A stretch of DNA of 10,900 nucleotides, from the NCBI GenBank assembly GCA_963578605.1, contig CAUZEA010000150.1, forward strand, positions 1 through 10,900, written 5' to 3'. The stretch comes from JAKVCB01 sp963578605 (GTDB lineage: Bacteria > Planctomycetota > Planctomycetia > Pirellulales > Lacipirellulaceae). A program made the position numbers and the translations under genes. The notes below the pieces were generated by a model. It did no database searches. It was not told where the DNA came from and saw only the letters and a list, made by a program, of their open reading frames with translations. Shown piece after piece: positions 5,685 through 10,900 of the stretch (position 1 is its first letter; each line of letters opens with the position of its first letter).

Positions 5685-6218
5685 TCATATTTCGTAGCCG
5701 GCGACTAAGACTTTTCTACGAAAGGTGAATTCCGGCGTTTGGATTGTCATGGTGACGGTTGTCGGTTTGGCGCCGAAAAGTTTGGCAAGCAATCGGTTGT
5801 CCGTAACAGTAAGGTGAACCTTGCCGTCTACAATCTTCGCTTCGCCGTAGTCACCAGCAATATGGCTGCCGTCTTTAGACACAACCCACAGAGTGTGCTG
5901 ACACGCATCAAGAATGTCCGATAGCGATCCATTTGCCGGTATGGCAGGAGCCATTTTGAACAGCGCTGGGCCGAATTTGTAACCCAATTTGTGATTACCA
6001 GTCGCCACACTCCAGTTGTATTCGAGAAAGTCGTTGGGCGTTTCTACGTTGTACCATGACCATTGTTCTCTTTTCGTGGTGGGGAAGATGAATACCGCTT
6101 TGCTATGAGAAACATGGGCAACCCATTGCAAGTCTTCGATCGCCGGATCCTTGGACTGCGCCACTAGTTCAACACAAAAAACGGCAATGACGACCAAAGC
6201 AATTAGGGAAGACTTCAT
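5685..6218 (-). CDS. Secreted protein of unknown function
   Basis: A 177-residue protein I cannot place in a family. The ATG at 6218 is preferred over an upstream start at 6248 because it opens directly on a signal peptide (MKSS, hydrophobic core IALVVIAVFCVELVA, cut near residue 20); a weak GGAA lies 8 nt upstream. The mature part is rich in Trp and aromatic residues: DLQWVAHVSHSKAVF, REQWSWYNVET and LEYNWSVATGNHKLGYKFG. The C-terminal half alternates strand-like segments (KIVDGKVHLTVTD, TTVTMTIQTPEFTFRRKV), suggesting a beta-sandwich or lipocalin-like fold in the cell envelope. One cysteine remains after processing (in LDACQHTL). No neighbour on the same strand suggests a pathway. Confidence 0.75.
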   Translation of the reverse strand: MKSSLIALVVIAVFCVELVAQSKDPAIEDLQWVAHVSHSKAVFIFPTTKREQWSWYNVETPNDFLEYNWSVATGNHKLGYKFGPALFKMAPAIPANGSLSDILDACQHTLWVVSKDGSHIAGDYGEAKIVDGKVHLTVTDNRLLAKLFGAKPTTVTMTIQTPEFTFRRKVLVAGYEI

Positions 6219-6326
6219 TTTGAATGTTCCATGGCGTAAGTGGGGCAACTTGCACTCTTGAAAGGGATCGCAGAAAGTACCTCAAGAAGCACCCCAACCA
6301 CCCGACGTATAAGTAGTCTGCCACTC

Positions 6327-6361
6327 GGTTTCAGCGACCCCCTAAAGGGGTCGCTGAGGCT
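6327..6361. other. Strong hairpin at the thermonuclease breakpoint
   Basis: TCAGCGACCCC (6331-6341) pairs perfectly with GGGGTCGCTGA (6347-6357) around a CTAAA loop, and wobble pairs lengthen the stem to about 15 bp. There is no T-run. The right arm encodes the first residues of the thermonuclease remnant, and recognisable homology begins here, so the left arm may be an inverted copy made at a rearrangement junction. Confidence 0.7.
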
Positions 6362-6660
6362 GAGAATAAGGCTCGTGCGGCTAAGAGAGGCCTGTGGGCC
6401 GATCCTGAGTCCATACCGCCCTGGGAGTGGCGTCGACTCAGCAAAGACGAGAAGGCGAGGGAGAAAGGTATTGCGCCCCCCCTTCAGATAGTGACGGTTT
6501 GGGAAGTTCAACGAATGACCAGCCGAAGGCTGCGATGAGCTATTGGATCAGCACCAATAGTCGCAAGCGACACAACTCGGGTTGTCGCTGGTATGAGAAT
6601 TCTAAAGGCCGTGCGTGCACGGCCAGTGAAGGGGTTGCTTGTAAAGTCTGTGGTGGGTGA
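6347..6660 (+). pseudogene. Thermonuclease (SNase) 3'-end remnant with cysteine-knuckle tail
   Basis: The frame from 6347 reads GVAEAENKARAAKRGLWADP and then PPWEWRR, which is the C-terminal helix and signature end of staphylococcal-nuclease-like proteins. It continues to a stop at 6538. The adjacent frame, open to 6660, carries a Ser/Pro linker and MSYWISTNSRKRHNSGCRW, then four cysteines ending in CKVCGG. This resembles a tail I associate with planctomycete thermonucleases, probably a zinc knuckle. The two parts meet at a run of seven C (6476-6482); one extra C would join them as GIAPPPSDSDG. The nuclease core and its catalytic Arg/Asp/Glu residues are missing upstream, where 6242-6316 is open but unrelated. 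The product would be inactive as a nuclease even if the frame were restored. Confidence 0.75.
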
Positions 6661-6729
6661 GGGATAGGTCGAGTTTGGGCGGCTGCCATATCGTCCATGT
6701 GGAAGATGCCTGTCGGGCATGGGAGGGGG

Positions 6730-6748
6730 TATTCTGAGATACAGAATA
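6730..6748. other. Inverted repeat upstream of the secreted SUMF1 gene
   Basis: TATTCTG (6730-6736) and CAGAATA (6742-6748) form a 7-bp stem with a 5-nt loop, about 90 bp before the start at 6840. It may be an operator or leader structure. The rest of 6661-6839 shows no gene. Confidence 0.4.
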
Positions 6749-6839
6749 TGCCAGAGCTAAAGATGAGTAATTTCCCAACCTGGGATGCAAAAGAAACTAC
6801 TGCTCATGGCGGTCTGCGGAATCCTCAGGAGATAATGTT

Positions 6840-7685
6840 ATGAAACGGCTGATTGTTTTCTTGTTGCTGTCGTGCCTTGCTAGTCGTGGGGCAGAGGCAG
6901 ATCCACCGCAGGCCGTTGCTCCGTTTGATAGTGATCAAGCCAAAGCCCATCAAAAAGCATGGGCCGATAAACTCGGCGTACCTGTTCAAATCACGAACTA
7001 CGTTGGCATGAAACTCAACCTGATCCCGCCGGGCGAGTTTGCGATGGGGAGCCCGAAGTCGGAGTCGGGACATCTACCCGACGAAACCCAGCATCTGGTA
7101 CGGATTACAAAACCGTTTTATTTGAGCTCGCATGAAGTGACACAGGAGCAATACGAACAGGTGATGGGTAAAAATCCCAGCTATCACAATGGTATGGACA
7201 AACCGGTCGACACGGTGAGTTGGCAAGATGCAGTGGAGTTTTGCGGTAAGCTCAGCGACGAGGAAGGGGTGGAATATCGCTTGCCGACCGAAGCCGAGTG
7301 GGAATACGCCTGCCGCGAGGGAACGACGACCGCTTACAGTTTTGGGGATGACGTTTCCGGGCTTGGCGAATACGCATGGCACATCGGCAATTCGAATTCC
7401 ACCACGCATCCGGTTGGCGGTTTAAAACCGAACGCTTGGGGTCTTTTTGACATGCACGGCAACGTTTTTGAGTGGTGTCAGGACTGGTACGGCCCTTATG
7501 AGAGCCTGCAGGTGGTGAGCGACCCGACAGGTGCGGCGTCGGGCCACTACCGTGTGTTGCGTGGCGGGGCGTTCGTCGATCTACCGAGGCTCGTGCGTGC
7601 TGCCGACCGCCACACCGACCAACCGGGCAGCCGTTACCACCTTATTGGTTTTCGTTTGGCCAGAACTTACCCCTTATCTCCTTAA
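6840..7685 (+). CDS. Secreted SUMF1/FGE-sulfatase domain protein
   Basis: Intact 281-residue exported SUMF1-fold protein. AGGAG lies 8 nt before the ATG. Residues 1-20 are a signal peptide (MKRLIVFLLLSCLASRGAEA). A linker with 'AVAPFDSDQAKAHQKAWADKLG' is typical of planctomycete paralogs of this type. The domain then runs from ITNYVGMKLNLIPPGEFAMG (51-70) through HEVTQEQYEQVMGKNPS (98-114), RLPTEAEWEYACR (147-159), GLFDMHGNVFEWC (201-213) and RVLRGGAF (238-245) to GFRLAR (270-275). The cysteines required for formylglycine formation after RGGS are absent, so a binding or other envelope role is more likely than sulfatase activation; no sulfatase gene is in the window. Long stretches are nearly identical in DNA to the gene at 4094-4897, which points to gene conversion or recent duplication. 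Confidence 0.9.
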   Translation: MKRLIVFLLLSCLASRGAEADPPQAVAPFDSDQAKAHQKAWADKLGVPVQITNYVGMKLNLIPPGEFAMGSPKSESGHLPDETQHLVRITKPFYLSSHEVTQEQYEQVMGKNPSYHNGMDKPVDTVSWQDAVEFCGKLSDEEGVEYRLPTEAEWEYACREGTTTAYSFGDDVSGLGEYAWHIGNSNSTTHPVGGLKPNAWGLFDMHGNVFEWCQDWYGPYESLQVVSDPTGAASGHYRVLRGGAFVDLPRLVRAADRHTDQPGSRYHLIGFRLARTYPLSP

Positions 7686-7792
7686 CCACTCTACCCCTTG
7701 CCCGGCGTAGCCGGGGCGAAGTTTGAGAGGGGGGGTCGAGTTCCAGCGGCTGTCACATCGGGGAATCGCTTGGTCCGGCGTGCACAATTTTC
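7645..7792 (+). repeat. SUMF1 3' block, copy C (extended form)
   Basis: Matches copy A over its whole length: the last codons, the perfect stem CCCGGC/GCCGGG (7701-7706 with 7710-7715, GTA loop), CGAAGTTTGA, a G-run, GGGTCGAGTTC and an end with GTGCACAATTTTC. The last 60 bp also match the inverted copy at 8491-8560. Positions 7793-7957 hold no gene. Confidence 0.8.
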
Positions 7793-7877
7793 CCGACAAG
7801 TGTTGAGGCTGCAAAACACCGCGGCGCCCAGCGGCCTCTAATTTTAGACCTACTTCGTGTCGCCCTGGTCACGCGGT

Positions 7878-7891
7878 CGCGTTATAACGCG
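7878..7891. other. 14-bp perfect palindrome
   Basis: CGCGTTATAACGCG is a perfect palindrome; GTC on the left and GAC on the right extend it if one base is bulged. It lies between the SUMF1 gene and the terminase gene, where both transcripts would end. It could be a binding site for a dimeric regulator, or a remnant of a mobile-element end. Confidence 0.5.
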
Positions 7892-7957
7892 GACATGAAG
7901 CCCGTTTCTCTGTAGCGAGACACAGAACCGTCACTTTTCGGCATGAGCACCGGCCCA

Positions 7958-8443
7958 TCACATTAATTCTTGACTCCGCTTAATATATTCTTCAAACGGG
8001 TTGTGATCTTCAGCCACGGTAGTGTTATACATTCCGGCCCGCGCCGTGGGGCTCAGGCCGAATTGCGTCGCTATGCGTGAGAACTGGGTAAAGGCGTCCC
8101 GCTTGCTGATTTGCCACGCACGCTCCGCCTGGTAGCCCGTGGGCCGATCGCTGTTTGCCAAGGTTGCGAACTCATTCCACCAGTAGCACAGGGCCGAGAG
8201 ATTCGTGCTGTCCAGTGACGACGCGTAGCCATACTTTCCAAGTGGCTCAGCCAGTTGATCGAAAAGCTTTGCACCGTAAGGCCCGAACTTGTCGAGTCCC
8301 AGCAGGTCTTCGGCCTGGCCTTCCCCAATCACGTCTTGTCGGTCGTCGTGGGCCGATGGGTCGTACGTACCTTCTGCCAGGTGCGAAGCGATTGGTTTAG
8401 GTCGCCGGCCACCTTGTCCTTTTTGTGGTCCTCGTGTTCCCAT
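7958..8443 (-). CDS. Phage terminase small subunit, P27 family
   Basis: A 161-residue protein resembling P27-type small terminases, which bind phage DNA ends and recruit the large terminase for packaging. The start MGTRGPQKGQGGRRPKP is the classic opening of the family, with a basic DNA-contacting N-terminus. The middle (FGPYGAKLFDQLAEPL, then NLSALCYWWNEFATL) fits the helical core, and RDAFTQFSRIATQFGLSPTARAGM matches the C-terminal 'FGL(T/S)P..R' signature. The ATG at 8443 has AAAGGA about 8 nt upstream; longer starts to 8506 lack family similarity. No large terminase, portal, capsid or other phage structural gene lies nearby, so this is an orphan from a lost prophage, satellite or gene-transfer unit. 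The reading frame is intact, which suggests recent loss or a retained use. Confidence 0.8.
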   Translation of the reverse strand: MGTRGPQKGQGGRRPKPIASHLAEGTYDPSAHDDRQDVIGEGQAEDLLGLDKFGPYGAKLFDQLAEPLGKYGYASSLDSTNLSALCYWWNEFATLANSDRPTGYQAERAWQISKRDAFTQFSRIATQFGLSPTARAGMYNTTVAEDHNPFEEYIKRSQELM

Positions 8444-8490
8444 GGTGTGCATCCTTTCTGAGAGAAATCCCGAGAGCATAAAACTTACTA

Positions 8491-8560
8491 GAAAAATTGT
8501 GCACACCGGGGCAAATGATTCTCAGGCAGTCGGCCTTTTGAACTCGACCCCCCCCCCGTT
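8491..8560 (-). repeat. SUMF1 3' block second half, inverted copy D
   Basis: Read on the minus strand this runs from a G10 tract through GTCGAGTTC, GAATC..TTG and GTGCACAATTTTTC, aligning with 7731-7792 and, less well, 2638-2701. It carries no SUMF1 coding sequence, so this half is a repeat in its own right. It sits directly upstream of the terminase gene and might supply part of its promoter; TTGCCC and TAGTAA, 18 bp apart, are weak candidates. Confidence 0.65.
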
Positions 8561-8586
8561 TTGGCCAGTCATAGCTGACATTGGTA

Positions 8587-8838
8587 TTAGGCATTCTCTT
8601 CGACGTTTTTAGTTGTCAGTAATGCGGCCAGTCGGTGGCATTCGTTGGTAGAGAGTCGCATTCGCAAGCGATCGGCCAGGTGTCGCAATCTAGCGGGGAT
8701 TGCGCTGGATTCTACGTCGCCTGTTTCAGAATTACCGATTTTTCCCGGGGTTTTTGGGGGTAGTTCGAGTCCCTCCTCCGCTACTTGGGCCTTTCCGCGA
8801 TGCGTTTTCGCCTGATAAAAAGTAGGGTGGTCGGACAA
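8587..8838 (-). pseudogene. Integrase C-terminal tail-like fragment
   Basis: An 83-residue open frame starting on TTG with no good ribosome binding site. VAEEGLELPPKTPGKIGNSE resembles the tails of planctomycete tyrosine recombinases, which as I recall often end with 'AEEGLEPP...' followed by a Ser/Glu-rich stretch. The AEEGLE words arise because such integrase genes run antisense over a tRNA-derived attachment site. The C-terminal part (ARLRHLADRLRMRLSTNECHRLAALLTT) is amphipathic helix. No recombinase catalytic Arg/His/Tyr motifs occur upstream, so only the tail remains. It is a plausible partner of the orphan terminase as leftover of one element. The assignment is tentative. Confidence 0.45.
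8759..8784 (+). other. tRNA 3'-end-like sequence (possible attachment-site relic)
   Basis: On the plus strand TAGTTCGAGTCCCTCCTCC followed by GCTAC resembles the T-loop and acceptor end of a serine-type tRNA (GGTTCGAATCCCTCCTCCGCCA). No matching D-arm, anticodon arm or 5' acceptor strand lies upstream, and the T-stem does not pair well. This is therefore not a tRNA gene; it is best explained as the tRNA-derived part of an att site inside an integrase tail. Confidence 0.45.
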
Positions 8839-8999
8839 GGTGCCGGTGGGCTGGGGCGTTAGAGTTTTTTGTTCTGTTCAACGAAACGCCTGTTGAAGTT
8901 CAAACTGATCGCTGATCGGTTCACCGGCGATTCGGTACCGGTCGCGGGAAGTGTCACGCCAGCAGCGGTTCCGTTGATTTGTGACACGGGTATGGTATA

Positions 9000-9299
9000 T
9001 TGGTGATCATGCATGCCGAGATCGCCGTTACAGTTATGTTGGCATCCTGGCAGCGTGTCACCGAACGATTGAATCGGCGCGTTTTGGCAGGCAGAGTGAA
9101 CGAGTATTATGAGGCGGTGGTCGCGGACGGCAGCCTTTCTTTTGATGCTGTTTTTCTTGATCCCGACCGTTGGTACGAAGTGGACACGCTCGGGGATCTG
9201 CGTGAAGCCGAACGGATGTTCCCGAAGCGTGCCGATGAGGTACCCCCTCGGCACGACCTTGCCACGTCTGGAGCCCGAACGTTCCGCCAAACTACTTAA
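9000..9299 (+). pseudogene. C-terminal scrap of a sugar/phosphonate-type nucleotidyltransferase
   Basis: The frame carries RVNEYYEAVVADG, then FLDPDRWYEVDTLGDLREAE, the C-terminal signature of MobA-like NTP transferases, including PntC-type phosphonate cytidylyltransferases and inositol- or choline-phosphate cytidylyltransferases. The N-terminal nucleotide-binding part (the GxGxR...K loop) is missing: the frame is closed by a TGA at 8982-8984 and nothing related lies upstream. The frame stops at 9299. The following aminotransferase is in a different frame and has no ribosome binding site of its own, which fits an original two-domain fusion now broken by deletion and a frameshift, perhaps near the C5 run at 9242-9246. 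A separate truncated gene is the alternative. Confidence 0.65.
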
Positions 9300-9384
9300 A
9301 GTCGGACAAACCCGCTCGCCGCATTCCCGAATTCGCAACGGGAAGGGACAGACTGAAGAGACTAATACGCCATTACTGAAAAAT

Positions 9385-10494
9385 ATGACCAATTTCGATT
9401 GTGAATCCCAGGAACGAAAATACGAGTTCATTGCCGGCCAGCATGGCGGTTACTGGCGTCATGGTTTCGTCGACCATGCCTATCTCTATAATCTCTATTT
9501 CCCGCCGGATGCACTGCTGGATCATTTTGGAAACCACTTGCGAGAACTGGTTCTGAACTACCCTGTTGCCCAGGACGTCCTTGCCGGTTTAGTCGGCACG
9601 TTGATCGGACAACCATCTCAGCGGATCGTCGTTGGCAACGGCGCCGCCGAACTGATCAAGGCCATCTCGGGCAATCTCTCCGGTCGATTGATCGTCCCGG
9701 TGCCGTCGTTCAACGAATACGTCAACGCAGCTCAAGCGGATCGGGCTGTGGAGTTTCCCCTCGAGCCGTCCACGCTTGAGTTGGACGTCGACCAGTTTGC
9801 CGCCCAGGCCGCTCGCTGCCAGGCCGAGGTTGCCGTCGTCGTGACGCCGAACAACCCGACATCGCTTGTCGTGCCAAGGACCGACCTCCTCCGCTTGGCG
9901 AAGAGGCTTGCCGGCCATGACTGCTCGCTCATCGTCGACGAATCCTTCATCGATTTTACCTCCCATCGCGAACAGTTCACGCTGGAGCGAGACATCGAGC
10001 ACCATCCGAACCTGGCCGTCATCAAGAGCATGAGCAAAGCCTACGGCATCTGCGGGCTGCGCATCGGCTATTTGCTCACCGCCAACAGCGAACTTGCCGA
10101 GACGATTCGCGGCCGGATTCCGATCTGGAACATCAACGGCTTTGCCGAGGCGTTTCTTCGCCACGTGCCGAAGTACCGCCGGGAGTTCCGAGAAAGCTGC
10201 CGGCAGGTTGCGGCCGATCGGCACGGTCTTTATGGGCAGTTGTGTACGGTTTCGGGGATGACCGTCTACCGACCCGCCGCAAACTTTGTCTTCTGTCGTC
10301 TTCCCAACGGTGCGGCCAGCGGTCCCGAGGTGACCCGCCGTCTGTTCGTCGAGCACAACATGTACGTAAAACACTGCCAGGGAAAAACGCTCCCCGACGG
10401 CGACCGCTATCTTCGAATTGCCAGCCGCACTCAGCCTGAGAATGGGAAACTGGTCGAAGCGTTGAAAGATATCATCGGCCCGAAAGATCACTGA
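9385..10494 (+). CDS. PLP-dependent aminotransferase, class I/II (HisC/CobD-like fold)
   Basis: A fold-type I aminotransferase. From the ATG at 9385 it has 369 residues. Visible motifs are GNGAAEL (84-90, phosphate/cofactor site), TPNNPT (154-159), DESFIDF (D185 contacting the pyridine nitrogen), the Schiff-base lysine in SMSKAYGICGLRIGY (K218, R226 after it) and the carboxylate-binding YLRIASR (R344). The opening HGGYWRHGFVDHAYLYNLYFPP is reminiscent of the transaminase domain found fused to PntC-type cytidylyltransferases, which would make aminoethylphosphonate from phosphonoacetaldehyde. Histidinol-phosphate-like substrates are the alternative. The frame is open back to 9109, but that part is a shadow of the nucleotidyltransferase scrap. 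No ribosome binding site precedes 9385, so translation may once have come from the fusion. The stop overlaps the next start by one base (TGATG), indicating an operon. Confidence 0.85.
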   Translation: MTNFDCESQERKYEFIAGQHGGYWRHGFVDHAYLYNLYFPPDALLDHFGNHLRELVLNYPVAQDVLAGLVGTLIGQPSQRIVVGNGAAELIKAISGNLSGRLIVPVPSFNEYVNAAQADRAVEFPLEPSTLELDVDQFAAQAARCQAEVAVVVTPNNPTSLVVPRTDLLRLAKRLAGHDCSLIVDESFIDFTSHREQFTLERDIEHHPNLAVIKSMSKAYGICGLRIGYLLTANSELAETIRGRIPIWNINGFAEAFLRHVPKYRREFRESCRQVAADRHGLYGQLCTVSGMTVYRPAANFVFCRLPNGAASGPEVTRRLFVEHNMYVKHCQGKTLPDGDRYLRIASRTQPENGKLVEALKDIIGPKDH

Positions 10495-10900
10495 TGCAAA
10501 ACTCCGATCCGCCGCAACCGGTGAGACCGAGCATCGTTGGCTTTGCCCTGGATCTTCCCAATATCTGTTCTCTGGCGGGGCTTTTCTGCGCGCTGCTCGG
10601 AATTTATTACGCGATTCAGGGCGTTTTCCCTGCAGCCATGATCGGCATTCTCTGGGCCGTGGTCTTTGACTGGTTCGACGGAGCGATTGCCCGGCGGCTT
10701 GCCGGTCGAACGGCGTCGCAACGGGCCTTTGGAACTCAGCTCGATTCGCTGATTGACGTGGTCAGTTTTGCTATTTGTCCAGCCATCGTGTTACTCAGCT
10801 ACGGTCAATACAGTCCCTGGTTTGTTCCCGGAGCGTTTGCGATTCTTTCGACAGGAGTGCTGCGACTGAGTTACTTCAACGTATTCGGCCTTATGGACGA
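10494..10900 (+). CDS. CDP-alcohol phosphatidyltransferase (5' part; runs off the window)
   Basis: Integral membrane enzyme that swaps a CDP-activated group onto an alcohol to make a phospholipid or headgroup-linked lipid. The 135 visible residues begin with a short hydrophilic stretch, then DLPNICSLAGLFCALLGIYY (20-39), the usual start of this family (LPNxxT/S). Further membrane segments lie near 44-58, 86-105 and 108-128. The catalytic box is FDWFDGAIAR (D62, G63, A66, R67), then G80, D84 and D88 in FGTQLDSLIDV. The spacing between AR and G is 12 residues rather than the usual 8, seen by direct count. The one-base overlap with the aminotransferase stop implies coupled expression, so the aminated product of that enzyme, once nucleotide-activated, is the likely headgroup donor. 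The 3' end is outside the window. Confidence 0.9.
   Translation, partial: MQNSDPPQPVRPSIVGFALDLPNICSLAGLFCALLGIYYAIQGVFPAAMIGILWAVVFDWFDGAIARRLAGRTASQRAFGTQLDSLIDVVSFAICPAIVLLSYGQYSPWFVPGAFAILSTGVLRLSYFNVFGLMD

Noticed and set aside
8755..8790. A possible complete tRNA gene
   Set aside because: Only a T-loop and acceptor-like end is present; no anticodon arm, D-arm or 5' acceptor strand fits upstream.
8859..9431. 190-residue minus-strand frame opposite the nucleotidyltransferase scrap
   Set aside because: It is a shadow of the plus-strand coding region: the plus frame has clear NTP-transferase motifs, while this one has none.
9589..10491. 300-residue minus-strand frame opposite the aminotransferase
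   Set aside because: High-GC shadow; the plus strand carries all aminotransferase motifs.

Overview
The window looks like accessory or decaying chromosome from a planctomycete, probably of the Pirellulales. The evidence is three PEP-CTERM tails of the 'PEPTTLLLALLAL' type, a dockerin-like segment, a secreted protein with a planctomycete-style 'FEALEAKQLFAAD' N-terminus, two signal-peptide or SUMF1 (formylglycine-generating-enzyme-like) proteins, and a thermonuclease tail ending in a cysteine knuckle. This assignment rests on family recognition from memory; no database search was possible.

Layout, left to right. Positions 1-435 hold no convincing gene. Positions 436-1621 hold a secreted beta-repeat PEP-CTERM gene broken by an exact 22-bp tandem duplication. 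A convergent acidic protein with repeated LGGQEGEP motifs follows on the minus strand (1753-2415). A SUMF1 3'-end scrap lies at 2555-2593. Next come a secreted thioredoxin-fold protein (minus, 2902-3483), a 5'-truncated dockerin/PEP-CTERM fragment (3581-3814), a SUMF1 gene without signal peptide (4094-4897), a frameshifted PEP-CTERM remnant and a small membrane protein (minus, 5063-5546), and an unknown secreted protein (minus, 5685-6218). These are followed by a thermonuclease 3'-end remnant frameshifted at a C7 run (about 6347-6660) and an intact secreted SUMF1 gene (6840-7685). An orphan phage P27-type small terminase (minus, 7958-8443) and an integrase-tail-like ORF carrying antisense tRNA sequence (minus, 8587-8838) come next. 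At the right edge are the C-terminal scrap of a nucleotidyltransferase, a class I/II PLP aminotransferase, and the start of a CDP-alcohol phosphatidyltransferase.

The right-edge genes look like one pathway. The two complete reading frames overlap by one base. Together with the cytidylyltransferase-like scrap they match the order of phosphonate-headgroup lipid loci (PntC-type nucleotidyltransferase/aminotransferase followed by a headgroup transferase), but the nucleotidyltransferase N-terminus is missing and no pepM or ppd gene is visible.

The most unusual signals are at gene 3' ends. PEP-CTERM genes and SUMF1 genes each carry a shared family-specific 3' block with hairpins next to the stop codon. 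The hairpin inside the PEP-CTERM tail shows two compensatory base-pair changes between copies, and these alter the encoded residues. Nearly every broken gene in the window is a retained 3' end without its 5' end, which suggests repeated recombination at these blocks. Part of that pattern may reflect how recognisable C-termini are.
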